This document shows, piece by piece, positions 34,350-42,387 of a stretch of 64,000 nt of DNA. The notes beneath the pieces were generated by a model, which was given only the letters and a program-made list of their open reading frames with translations, did no database searches and was not told where the DNA came from. Both the position numbers and the translations under genes were made by a program. The DNA is from Methanospirillum hungatei. Its GTDB lineage: Archaea; Halobacteriota; Methanomicrobia; Methanomicrobiales; Methanospirillaceae. Every line of letters begins with the position of its first letter. Position 1 is the first letter of the stretch. Location: assembly GCF_019263745.1 (NCBI RefSeq), contig NZ_CP077107.1:2976001-3040000 (forward strand), in the 5' to 3' direction.

Positions 34350-35015
34350 TCAGGTGTCGATAGTTCCATCCATAAACCTGATGACCCGATCAAAGTACTC
34401 CTCATGCCATGGTTCATGGGAAACCATCACGATCGTCTGACCATACTCCTGGTTCAGCCGTTTGAAGAGGTCAAGGACCATCCGTGAAGAGGAGGTATCA
34501 AGATTTGCACATGGCTCATCAGCAAAAACTATTGCAGGCTCATTCATCAGGGCACGTGCAATTGCCACCCGTTGCTGCTGACCGCCAGAAAGTTCACGCT
34601 TTAGGTGGCCACTTCTTCCTGAAAGACCAACCTCTTCTGCCAGCATCATTGCCCGATCCATCACCCGGTAAAAATCCATGCCCAAACCTAAACCAGGCAC
34701 AGCGATATTTTCCACTACGGTCAGATCTTCAATGAGAGCGTAGTCCTGAAAAACATATCCCATGGTTTCCAGTCGAAATTGGGATCGTTTTTCATTGGAA
34801 AACAGAGAGACATCAGTTCCGGAGATCAGAACCTTTCCGGAGGTCTGGCTGTCAAGGAGCCCGGTAAGATGAAGAAATGTGGACTTTCCACTTCCGGATG
34901 GCCCCATAATCCCCACAAACTCTCCTTTGTGTATTCGGACTGACACACCCCGTAATGCATGTATGCTGACATCACCCATCTGATAGGTTTTTATAAGGTC
35001 GCAGGTCTCGATCAT
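34350..35015 (-). CDS. ABC transporter ATPase (LolD/MacB type)
   Basis: 221 residues. Walker A GPSGSGKST near residue 39, signature LSGGQQQR near 140, Walker B VFADEPCANLD. The layout (IETCDLIKTYQMGDVSIHALRGV start) is that of LolD/MacB ATPases that pair with FtsX-like permeases. It is the last gene of a three-gene operon, 4 bases overlapping the permease stop, and should power extrusion or mechanical work on a substrate outside the membrane. Confidence 0.92.
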   Translation of the reverse strand: MIETCDLIKTYQMGDVSIHALRGVSVRIHKGEFVGIMGPSGSGKSTFLHLTGLLDSQTSGKVLISGTDVSLFSNEKRSQFRLETMGYVFQDYALIEDLTVVENIAVPGLGLGMDFYRVMDRAMMLAEEVGLSGRSGHLKRELSGGQQQRVAIARALMNEPAIVFADEPCANLDTSSSRMVLDLFKRLNQEYGQTIVMVSHEPWHEEYFDRVIRFMDGTIDT

Positions 35016-36211
35016 CGGTTCACCAGGTCCAAGATCTCTTCTGATGTTGCCTGTTGTGCAGGAATAAATCCGGCAACCAGGGAAACAAATCCCAGGACTA
35101 CCAGTGATGGAAGGAGTACTGTCAGATCAAACACCGGATACACTGCACCGGCTGGGAACTGAAGAGGAAAAGCCTTGAAATATTCACTAATGCCCGTGAA
35201 GAGAGCTACTCCGCATACTGCACCGAAGCCGTAGATAACGGCAACCTGAACCAGATAATCCCTGATTATATCCCGCTCAGGAATACCGATAGCCTTGAGA
35301 ATTCCTATCTGTCTTCGTTGATGGGTTGTATTGATGTATACCACAATGAAGATGACAATACTTGCAATAACAAGAGAAAAGACCAGCATGATAGAGTTCA
35401 GGAGGGAGAAACTCTTCAGTGCATCGCCTATTATCCCTTCTCCTTTTTCAGTTACCGTCTTGATATCATCATGAATTCCAAACTCCATAAGCCTGACCTT
35501 GGTCTCTTTGAGCGAATCTGCATCATACGCACGGATGAGGATCAAAGAAGATTCTCCGGTCTCTCCAAGTACTGATTCCATCTCCTTTCGCGTAATAAAT
35601 GCCTCATTATCAGCAGAGAGAGACCCGGTCTCAAATATCCCTGCCACGGTCATTTTCCTGACAACTCCATTCTGAAATGTTACATCCAGAGAATCACCGG
35701 CATGAACACCCCCGAGTGATTCCATTTTATCCTTTTTTTCATCATCATGACCTGCAAGAACAGAACCGAGCAGAATCATATCAGTGTCGCCATCAGAGAG
35801 ATACCGACCCTCGGTTATCTTCCCGGCTGTTCTGGTGACCTGCTCTTCATCTGAAGGAATAATTGTAGTAATCCCACGGGAAAGCGTTTTTTTCTCTGAT
35901 TTCAGGGAGGTGCTGACGATCATGTGGGAAGAGGCTGCAGAGATTCCCGGAATCCGTTCAATAGTCCTGATCAGATTATCGGTATCTGAAAGAACCTGGT
36001 TGTCATCATCTGGTTCGATCACGAGGTCAGCATACTGGTAATCACTGACCTGCTGATTGTATGCTCCGGTAATTCCTGCGGTAAGGGATGGCATGAAGAC
36101 CATCAGGACAAAGGATAATGCAACGATCATGATGGTAAGGAGAAATGTTCCTTTATTTCCCCTCTGTATCGCACGAACGGCCAGATATACAGGCAGGTAA
36201 ACTTTTTTCAT
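35012..36211 (-). CDS. FtsX/MacB-like ABC transporter permease
   Basis: 399 residues from ATG 36211 (MKKVYLPV), which overlaps the upstream stop by 4 bases as ATGA; a longer frame to 36268 is unlikely. Helix 1 at about 22-42, an extracellular MacB periplasmic-core-like region (45-265), then three C-terminal helices (about 280-385) as in the FtsX family. Partner of the ATPase at 34350. Confidence 0.9.
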   Translation of the reverse strand: MKKVYLPVYLAVRAIQRGNKGTFLLTIMIVALSFVLMVFMPSLTAGITGAYNQQVSDYQYADLVIEPDDDNQVLSDTDNLIRTIERIPGISAASSHMIVSTSLKSEKKTLSRGITTIIPSDEEQVTRTAGKITEGRYLSDGDTDMILLGSVLAGHDDEKKDKMESLGGVHAGDSLDVTFQNGVVRKMTVAGIFETGSLSADNEAFITRKEMESVLGETGESSLILIRAYDADSLKETKVRLMEFGIHDDIKTVTEKGEGIIGDALKSFSLLNSIMLVFSLVIASIVIFIVVYINTTHQRRQIGILKAIGIPERDIIRDYLVQVAVIYGFGAVCGVALFTGISEYFKAFPLQFPAGAVYPVFDLTVLLPSLVVLGFVSLVAGFIPAQQATSEEILDLVNR

Positions 36212-37503
36212 CGCCCGTTCACCGATTTCCGGCGATGGTACATCACTATACCGACACCAAGTAGACACAGGATAACCACTGACGGAATGAACAGAGGATT
36301 TCCTCGTGGTGCAATAGTCAGAGAGATGAGATCATCCATGACATATTCCGCCCCTTCATGCTCCATCCTGATGGTTATCGGGATCTGAACATCACCGGCA
36401 GGGGCATCCTGAAGGTAAAATACAGCGGGTCCGTCATTATTTGTTTCAATCTTCCCAACAAATGCCTCTTTTGTCCCTCGCACCGGGGCATCGATGACTG
36501 CCCTGACCCCATTCGCATCCCCGGTCCCTGTGTTTTCAATCCGAACAATGAGAGAGAAGGGCATTCCTTCAGATATCCGGACGGGATCAGATGTTACTGC
36601 TGCTATGGCAAGATCAGGTTTTCCCGATATTTTGACAGGTACCTGTTCAGTCTGGTGCAGGATGGTCCCTGCAGCAGTACTGTACTGCAGGGTGCAGGAA
36701 AGAAGTGAGATTCCCTCTGGTGTTTTCCGGCTGGTCGTAACCATGAGAGGGATACTCATATCCTCACCAGGGCCAAGCCGTGAAATATGTGTTACAACCT
36801 GGCTGGTTACAGAGATCTCAGGACTTGCCGGACTGATGTTCACCATGATTTCTGATGCAGCCGTTTCCCCGTCATTGCGAAGAACAAGAACACCCTCTGC
36901 ATTTTCCCCAGGTATCACTGATGGAGGAATCTCTTTTGTAATCTGCAGTGCAGGATTTTTCTGCACCAGGCTGTCATCATTGACATTCACCGGGATCGGG
37001 TATTTCAGGCTTCTTCCCCCCTCGGTTGCGATATGCAACTCTGGAAAATAGATTCCTGATTGATGCGGAGCCTGCACCAGGAATGTCAGGGGTACTGACT
37101 GTCCAGGACCTACCTCTCCGACCCGACGGTAATCACCGGACTCCACCTGAAGACCGTTTCCAAACAGGGAGACATCTGACAGGTAGACATTGATATCCCT
37201 GGTTTCTGTAACCGACTGGCCGGTTGTCTGATCTCCACCAACTTTTGTAATTGTGGCCCCTTTTGCCGTGTTTGATACATGGACGGTAATAAGAGCAGAA
37301 CCTCCTGGCATAATCACGTCTGGTCTGACCTCATACGAAGAGACTACAATGGTCGGTTCACTTGCAGTTACCACTCCGAAAAAGCCGACACCCGCCAGTA
37401 TGATGGACAAAGAGATAAGGATGCAGACGATTCGATTATGTGCTGTTTCTTTTTTGATCCGACATGGAGTAGATCCTGCCGGACATGCTGACACGTGCGT
37501 CAT
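36208..37503 (-). CDS. Secreted, membrane-anchored COG1361-like protein
   Basis: 431 residues. Signal/anchor helix about 24-46, three to four beta-sandwich repeats (CARDB/NEW3-like: PGGSALITVHVSNTAKG, PGENAEGVLVLRNDGETA, ISEGMPFSLIVRIENTGTG), and a C-terminal helix at 403-423 followed by RRKS. Head gene of the ABC exporter operon, so it may be the extracellular accessory or the substrate-handling subunit. The family is common beside MacB-like transporters in methanogens. Confidence 0.8.
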   Translation of the reverse strand: MTHVSACPAGSTPCRIKKETAHNRIVCILISLSIILAGVGFFGVVTASEPTIVVSSYEVRPDVIMPGGSALITVHVSNTAKGATITKVGGDQTTGQSVTETRDINVYLSDVSLFGNGLQVESGDYRRVGEVGPGQSVPLTFLVQAPHQSGIYFPELHIATEGGRSLKYPIPVNVNDDSLVQKNPALQITKEIPPSVIPGENAEGVLVLRNDGETAASEIMVNISPASPEISVTSQVVTHISRLGPGEDMSIPLMVTTSRKTPEGISLLSCTLQYSTAAGTILHQTEQVPVKISGKPDLAIAAVTSDPVRISEGMPFSLIVRIENTGTGDANGVRAVIDAPVRGTKEAFVGKIETNNDGPAVFYLQDAPAGDVQIPITIRMEHEGAEYVMDDLISLTIAPRGNPLFIPSVVILCLLGVGIVMYHRRKSVNGR

Positions 37504-37516
37504 TTATTATAACATA

Positions 37517-37560
37517 AGTGTCAGTTGAATGACATAAATGTTACTGACGCCAGTGTCATT
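37517..37560. promoter_or_regulatory. Overlapping dyads between exporter operon and TetR gene
   Basis: AGTGTCA occurs as a direct repeat at 37517-37523 and 37552-37558. TGTCA-N6-TGACA (37519-37534), AATGACA/TGTCATT (37528-37534 and 37554-37560) and the near-perfect palindrome ACTGACGCCAGT (37543-37554) overlap. TATA-like TTATATC at 37558-37565 is about 25 bases before the TetR ATG. A TetR dimer bound here would block both divergent promoters. Confidence 0.5.
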
Positions 37561-37587
37561 ATATCATCTCACCACAAACATTCTCCT

Positions 37588-38166
37588 ATGCCTCGGGTTG
37601 TGCCGGAATACAAAGAAGAAGCAAAGAAGCGAATACTGGAGGTTGCCACCCGGATTGTCTTTGAAAAAGGATACCAGCATGTGCGGATGGACGACATTGC
37701 CAGGGAAGCTGGTATTTCACGACCAACGCTGTACTTGTATTATAAAAATAAAGAAGCCCTGTTTCTTGAGATCATCAAATCCATCATTGCAGATGTCAGT
37801 TCTATGGCACAAGAGACCATCCAGTCAGGAGAGATCCAGTCCTTTGGAGAATTTTTCGCAAAGGCCAATAACCGCTATAAGGACCAGTTTGCAATTGTCT
37901 TTGAAGTTATAGCAGGACTTCCAAAAAAACACATGATTATTACTGAGATTGCCCATCTTCATGATGAGATGATTCATCAGATCGCATTGTACCTGTCTAT
38001 GCGGTTTCCTGACCGGCCGATAGAGTCTGAACCGGAAATCATGGCCAATGCTATGCTGGCCCTGTTCATTGGTCTGCAGATAAGACAAAGACTGGGCCTT
38101 GATCCGGAGAAAGCAGCACAGGTGTGGGAAACGGTGATATCAGCCCCGTTTCAACATGGCAGATGA
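37588..38166 (+). CDS. TetR family regulator
   Basis: 192 residues from ATG 37588 (MPRVVPEYKEEAK); the frame is open from a TTG at 37525. The HTH is at 10-55: KRILEVATRIVFEKGY, MDDIAREAGISRPTLYLYYKNKEALF. The C-terminal ligand domain is variable. It is divergent from the exporter operon with dyads in between, so it likely represses that operon and itself in response to an unknown ligand. The ATG is so close to its TATA box that the mRNA is probably leaderless. Confidence 0.87.
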   Translation: MPRVVPEYKEEAKKRILEVATRIVFEKGYQHVRMDDIAREAGISRPTLYLYYKNKEALFLEIIKSIIADVSSMAQETIQSGEIQSFGEFFAKANNRYKDQFAIVFEVIAGLPKKHMIITEIAHLHDEMIHQIALYLSMRFPDRPIESEPEIMANAMLALFIGLQIRQRLGLDPEKAAQVWETVISAPFQHGR

Positions 38167-38300
38167 ATACGTAAAAATACTCCAGAGTGGAGGTGGGAAT
38201 TTATTGTAACCCAAAAAAAAGAGTATATGAATAAAAGAGTGGCGATTTGATTTTTTCTCAAGTTTCTTGATCTTAATTGAAAATGAAAAGATCCTGATTC

Positions 38301-40253
38301 TTACTTAATCATAACCGTCCCACCATCTACCGCTACATAGAGGACACCATTCTGAACAGAAATCGCTGCAGGTTGATCTAATCCAATCTTTAAAGGAGTA
38401 ACTTTACCATTGAGATCTACCATTACAACGGTATCGTCATAACTGACATATATTTTCTGATCTTCAATAGTCATCCCTTTGATGGGCTTTCCTAAATCCA
38501 CCAAATTGCTTGAAACACCACCTCGAGATATCTTTTTAATAAGAGAACCTTTGTCATTCACAACAAACATATCTCTTGATTGGGTAACAACCAGATGTTT
38601 TGGATTTGGAAATCCGGAGGGGATATTAGTTATACTTCCAGTTTTGGTAATTTTATAGATATTCCCATCATATCCTCCGGCAACATACAACGTATCATCA
38701 GCATCGCAACCCATCGCTTGAGGGCTCCATATACCTGATGCTATCACCGTTTTTGTCCCGTCAGGGGTTATTTTCTGAATAGTTCCATCAAATGAACCTA
38801 CATAGAGGTTTCCTCTACTGTCAAATACCGGGGAGCGTGGCCGATCAATACCACTGGTAACTACCTTTTCAGTCCCATCTGCACCGATTACTCCAATAGT
38901 TCCCTTTGTATAGTCTACAAAGTATACATCTCCTGCATTATTGACGGTGAATGAACCAAGATTATTGCTCGTTATCTGTGCCACGCTGTTATATGATGGA
39001 ATATCACCCGTACTGGAAGGACTTATACGAACATTTTGAGATGCAATTTCCGTGTCTGTCGCAAATATTACTTCCATTATAATGGTGTAGGTTCCATAAT
39101 CCGAGTATAGTCTGTTATGTGGATCAGACGGCGAACCTAATCCAATATTATACATATCTTCAAATCCATCTCCATATTTCCACCGTATTGCCTGAGCATG
39201 GGGGCAGGGAATAATTGGTGTTAAAATAACTTCTTTTGGATTAGCAGAGTTAATGGCAACAGAAAATGATACTGGACAACTGGTTTGTGGAGTATCCCAT
39301 CCCTCTACCGTTGCACTGATTGTATCCTTTCCTCCATCTTTACAGGTAACCGTAAGAGTAGCCGTATATTTCCCAGGTTTAGAGTACACCCATTTGGGAT
39401 CCTGGGCAAATGATACTCCTCCATCACCAAAATTCCAATGCCATGCTATAGGATCAGAGTAGGAACAATCCTTAAATTGTATCGTCAAAGGAACTGTGCC
39501 TGATGCTATGTCACCCCTACTTTCAGGTGCTATAGCGGAGAAACATGCCGTGCAAGAAGAATCAGTTGATATCGGACATCCTTTGGCATCAACTATCACT
39601 CCTGTTGGTGTGTTCGGACATGTGTCATCATCATCAGCAATCCCATCCTCATCTGAATCAGGTCTCTGTTCACTCCCAATAGCTCCTACTGCATCAATAT
39701 CTGCTCCATAGTATAACTCTTTCCCGATTTCGCTCGGATTTTGAGGAGAATATGATGTAGGATCAGTAAGCCGCACATAACTAAATTTATCTCCAGAATT
39801 CACCATTCCATGAATGTCCACTCCGGTTGGCTGACCTGATATGACCCCAAGGTCAATCCATTCAATTCCGTCTTTGCTGATTTCAACTTTGAATGGTTCC
39901 ACTGCAGGCCCATATTCATAAATATAGATGTCGAGTCCTTCTCCATCAATAAGGAAATTATTAGTGAATTTAAGGATGATACTCCCACCCTTGCCTAATG
40001 TGACATCACCTTTCGCTCCGATTATTGATGGACCTACCTCTCCATTGGGTGGGCCAATAACCGCAGATCCATCACTCTCTCCGGATTCACTCCCTGGAGT
40101 AAAATCAATAACGATGTCTGCAAAGGATACATCCCCCAAAGGGAACGTAACACCAGAATACGTTGCAGATTCACCCATTGCTAAGGGAGATGTTCCCCCC
40201 AGCACGAAAAAAATAGTCAAAAAAATCTTTATAAATACAATGGTTTTTTCCAT
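38301..40253 (-). CDS. Secreted PKD and beta-propeller surface protein
   Basis: 650 residues from ATG 40253, behind GGAGG. Signal peptide ends near LAMGES. Domains in order: an N-terminal beta-sandwich (about 25-190), a thrombospondin type 3-like calcium motif DSDEDGIADDDDTCPNTP near 205, a PKD domain (WHWNFGDGGVSFAQDPKWVYS, about 240-315), a second PKD-like domain (325-410), and six NHL/SMP-like repeats of 30-40 residues (425-650; each with a VDxxG or DxxGNLY motif). No anchor is seen, so it may be bound by the calcium-motif region or released. Likely a cell-surface or sheath protein. Confidence 0.85.
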   Translation of the reverse strand: MEKTIVFIKIFLTIFFVLGGTSPLAMGESATYSGVTFPLGDVSFADIVIDFTPGSESGESDGSAVIGPPNGEVGPSIIGAKGDVTLGKGGSIILKFTNNFLIDGEGLDIYIYEYGPAVEPFKVEISKDGIEWIDLGVISGQPTGVDIHGMVNSGDKFSYVRLTDPTSYSPQNPSEIGKELYYGADIDAVGAIGSEQRPDSDEDGIADDDDTCPNTPTGVIVDAKGCPISTDSSCTACFSAIAPESRGDIASGTVPLTIQFKDCSYSDPIAWHWNFGDGGVSFAQDPKWVYSKPGKYTATLTVTCKDGGKDTISATVEGWDTPQTSCPVSFSVAINSANPKEVILTPIIPCPHAQAIRWKYGDGFEDMYNIGLGSPSDPHNRLYSDYGTYTIIMEVIFATDTEIASQNVRISPSSTGDIPSYNSVAQITSNNLGSFTVNNAGDVYFVDYTKGTIGVIGADGTEKVVTSGIDRPRSPVFDSRGNLYVGSFDGTIQKITPDGTKTVIASGIWSPQAMGCDADDTLYVAGGYDGNIYKITKTGSITNIPSGFPNPKHLVVTQSRDMFVVNDKGSLIKKISRGGVSSNLVDLGKPIKGMTIEDQKIYVSYDDTVVMVDLNGKVTPLKIGLDQPAAISVQNGVLYVAVDGGTVMIK

Positions 40254-40580
40254 ATCCTTCCCTCCATTATACAATTGATAAGGAGGATTAGGAGATCAAT
40301 TCAATGAGGTATTGCCTATTCCCCCTTGGTTTGGGTTTCATTATTTCCATAACCTGAAATGAGTAGGGTATAACAAAACCTGAACCCTCAATAGATCCCC
40401 AACTACCTTAAAACTTTACACCAATAAAAAAAATTTCATTTTAAAAATTTATTTTATCACCAAAATTCTCTTAAAATGGCAATTCGATTATAAAACTTGG
40501 AAAACCTTTTTTTCTATTCCACAAACCGTTTGTCAGTGTACGAAAAAAATAAATCAAAAAAGGTGAGAATCCCTAGCAGC
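40254..40580. other. AT-rich intergenic region
   Basis: About 330 bases with several long A and T runs and no gene or repeat that I can support. It should hold the promoter of the PKD gene and the terminator of the small basic gene. Confidence 0.35.
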
Positions 40581-40718
40581 TTACTTAATTTTTTTCTCAA
40601 GTTTCTTGAGTTTTTTCTTGGCAGATTCACTTCCCGCTGCTGCCTGCTTTGAGAGTTCTTCTGCCTTTGCCTTCTTCTCTCGGTTCAGCTTTACCAGCTG
40701 CTTTTTACTCGTTGGCAT
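40581..40718 (-). CDS. Small basic 45-residue protein
   Basis: ATG 40718 to TAA 40581, 45 codons. The product begins MPTSKKQLVKLN and is rich in Lys, Ala and Glu, ending KKLKKLEKKIK: a single charged amphipathic helix, possibly coiled coil. AGGAG lies about 12 nt upstream of the ATG. Codon use and a good start support expression. It may bind nucleic acid or another helical partner; no family is recognised. Confidence 0.6.
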   Translation of the reverse strand: MPTSKKQLVKLNREKKAKAEELSKQAAAGSESAKKKLKKLEKKIK

Positions 40719-40845
40719 CTAACTCGTTGCTCCTAATAGGGGGTTCTATTTGCTTTTTTCCTTCTTAACCATATGTCTGTTCTTTTACACCGGAGAATGA
40801 AGGATGAATACTTCCAGACCACTCAATAACCAATAATCAGCCCAT

Positions 40846-41685
40846 TCATAGATATATCCTGCTCTTCTTTCCGTTCATCTCCTCTTCGGTGATATGCTCT
40901 CCTTTTAATTTAAACTTCCAGCTCGGGGTCATATCATTTATCATAAGCACTCCTTCCGGACATCGAAGGACACAACCAAGACAGGCGATACATCGGGAAG
41001 GATCCGTCTCTCCGGTCATTGCATCAATTGCTCCGGTCGGGCAAAACTCCTCGCACTCCCGGCACATACAGCAATCTGCTCCTTGCCGCGTTGGAACCTG
41101 TGTTAGAATCCGGAACCTGAATCCCTCAATCTTGTCCAGTAATTCCTCCGGATGACTGGTCTTTTCAAGTTCACCAACCAAACAGGGATCCTCTCCGGAG
41201 AACCGGGCATAGATAATCTCAGCATACTCCCGTGCAACTGCAATGTCTGATTCATCCGGACGACCCTCCATCGCCTTCCAGCCACCGATATTGAAGGTAT
41301 GAAATGCGAGAAATTCTGCAGATGAAACGACTGAAAACCCCTGTTTTTGAAGGAGTTGGGATGTGGTATAATGGGCCGGATTGATCTGAAAACCTCCATA
41401 GGTCAGAAAGATTGCACATTTCTTTCCGTCTCCGGAGAGATTCGGTAACCACTCCCGAACTACCCGGGGGATTCGCCAAGAGTGCACCGGTGCTCCGAGT
41501 ATCAGGGCATCATATGATGTGCAGTCAAATCCGCCTTTCCTAGATGAAAGTGGAGTGATATCAATCATATCTACAGTACATCCGAATTCTTCCAGGCGGT
41601 TTTTAATGACTCTGCTTATTTTTTCCGTGTTTCCGGTTGCTGAAAAGTACAACAATCCTAGGTTCATTGATTTATTCTGATTCAT
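40846..41685 (-). CDS. Flavodoxin-ferredoxin fusion (EFR1 type)
   Basis: 279 residues from ATG 41685 (GTG 41694 possible). Flavodoxin-like N-terminus: LYFSATGNTEKISRVI FMN loop, LGAPVHSWRIPRVVREW. C-terminal dicluster ferredoxin: CCMCRECEEFCPTGAID near residue 210 and CIACLGCVLRCPEGVL near 235, two [4Fe-4S] sites. It moves electrons between FMN and the clusters; partners are unknown. A 19-bp dyad overlaps its promoter and matches one in front of the upstream MarR gene. Confidence 0.9.
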   Translation of the reverse strand: MNQNKSMNLGLLYFSATGNTEKISRVIKNRLEEFGCTVDMIDITPLSSRKGGFDCTSYDALILGAPVHSWRIPRVVREWLPNLSGDGKKCAIFLTYGGFQINPAHYTTSQLLQKQGFSVVSSAEFLAFHTFNIGGWKAMEGRPDESDIAVAREYAEIIYARFSGEDPCLVGELEKTSHPEELLDKIEGFRFRILTQVPTRQGADCCMCRECEEFCPTGAIDAMTGETDPSRCIACLGCVLRCPEGVLMINDMTPSWKFKLKGEHITEEEMNGKKSRIYL

Positions 41686-41696
41686 AGTTTTCACTT

Positions 41697-41715
41697 TTGT
41701 TAATTAACTTAACAA
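41697..41715. promoter_or_regulatory. MarR-type operator, flavodoxin promoter
   Basis: TTGTTAA-N5-TTAACAA, perfect 7-bp arms, 12-30 bases upstream of the ATG of the flavodoxin-ferredoxin gene. Same arms and spacing as at 42232-42250. Confidence 0.65.
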
Positions 41716-41734
41716 TAAATTTCTCGAAAAAAAT

Positions 41735-42199
41735 TCAGTCTTCCCTCATGAATTCATCAGCCGTCGATTCGATTGCAGAGAAAAAAGTCATAATGGAAGC
41801 AAATTGTTCTTCTGTCATGTCGCCGAGTTTCTCATGCATCCGGGCAAATATGACCGCATGATGTGTTTCATGCCCGAGAAAAGCAATTCTTCCTCGAGGA
41901 GTTAAAGAAAGCCGAATCTCTTTTTCATTATCCGGAAGTTGGGACCGTTCCACGAGATTTTTTTGCTCCAACTTTCGAACCATCTGTGAGACTGCACTCT
42001 TCGAAATCCCCAGTTCTTCAGAGATAGAGGTGATATTCTGGCTGGGATTTTTCCCGATGACCATGATCATGTGGATCTCAGCACTTGAGAGGTGATCTCC
42101 TGATCCGAAATCACGGGGATTTTTCTCAAGTGCCATCATCTTGTTCATGATCCGAATCCAGGCCGATGAGATCTGCATCATATCAGCACAGGAGACCAT
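41735..42199 (-). CDS. MarR family regulator
   Basis: 154 residues. Winged helix at about 40-115: LSSAEIHMIMVIGKNP, ITSISEELGISKSAVSQMVRKLEQKNLVERSQ recognition helix, then the DNEKEIRLSLTPRG wing. One Cys near the N-terminus (C4) might sense redox state, but this is a guess. It lies directly upstream of the flavodoxin-ferredoxin gene on the same strand; identical dyads precede both genes, so autoregulation and co-control are likely. Confidence 0.92.
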   Translation of the reverse strand: MVSCADMMQISSAWIRIMNKMMALEKNPRDFGSGDHLSSAEIHMIMVIGKNPSQNITSISEELGISKSAVSQMVRKLEQKNLVERSQLPDNEKEIRLSLTPRGRIAFLGHETHHAVIFARMHEKLGDMTEEQFASIMTFFSAIESTADEFMRED

Positions 42200-42231
42200 T
42201 CACTATTCCTCTAGATATCATCTCTGCCATA

Positions 42232-42250
42232 TTGTTAAGTTATTTAACAA
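42232..42250. promoter_or_regulatory. MarR-type operator, marR promoter
   Basis: TTGTTAA-N5-TTAACAA, extended by one A-T pair on each side to 8-bp arms, 33-51 bases upstream of the MarR ATG. Confidence 0.65.
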
Positions 42251-42387
42251 TATATGTGTTGTCCTAACTCAATATTTTGAAGGTTATATTAATTTTTAAA
42301 GTGATTCTCCAAAAAGAAACAGAATTCCATAATCTCATGGAAATAGGAGAACAAAAATTTAAGAAACTCAAGAACATGAGGATGGAG

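Noticed and set aside
36494-37051. Forward frame of 185 codons inside the secreted exporter partner
   Set aside because: Shadow of the minus-strand gene, rich in Ser/Thr/Arg as typical of antisense frames, no motif.
38251-40609. Identical 20-base string at 38251-38270 and 40590-40609
   Set aside because: It is T-rich with a short CTCAAG/CTTGA stem; one copy is in the end of the 45-residue gene, the other downstream of the PKD gene. Too short to call a repeat element.
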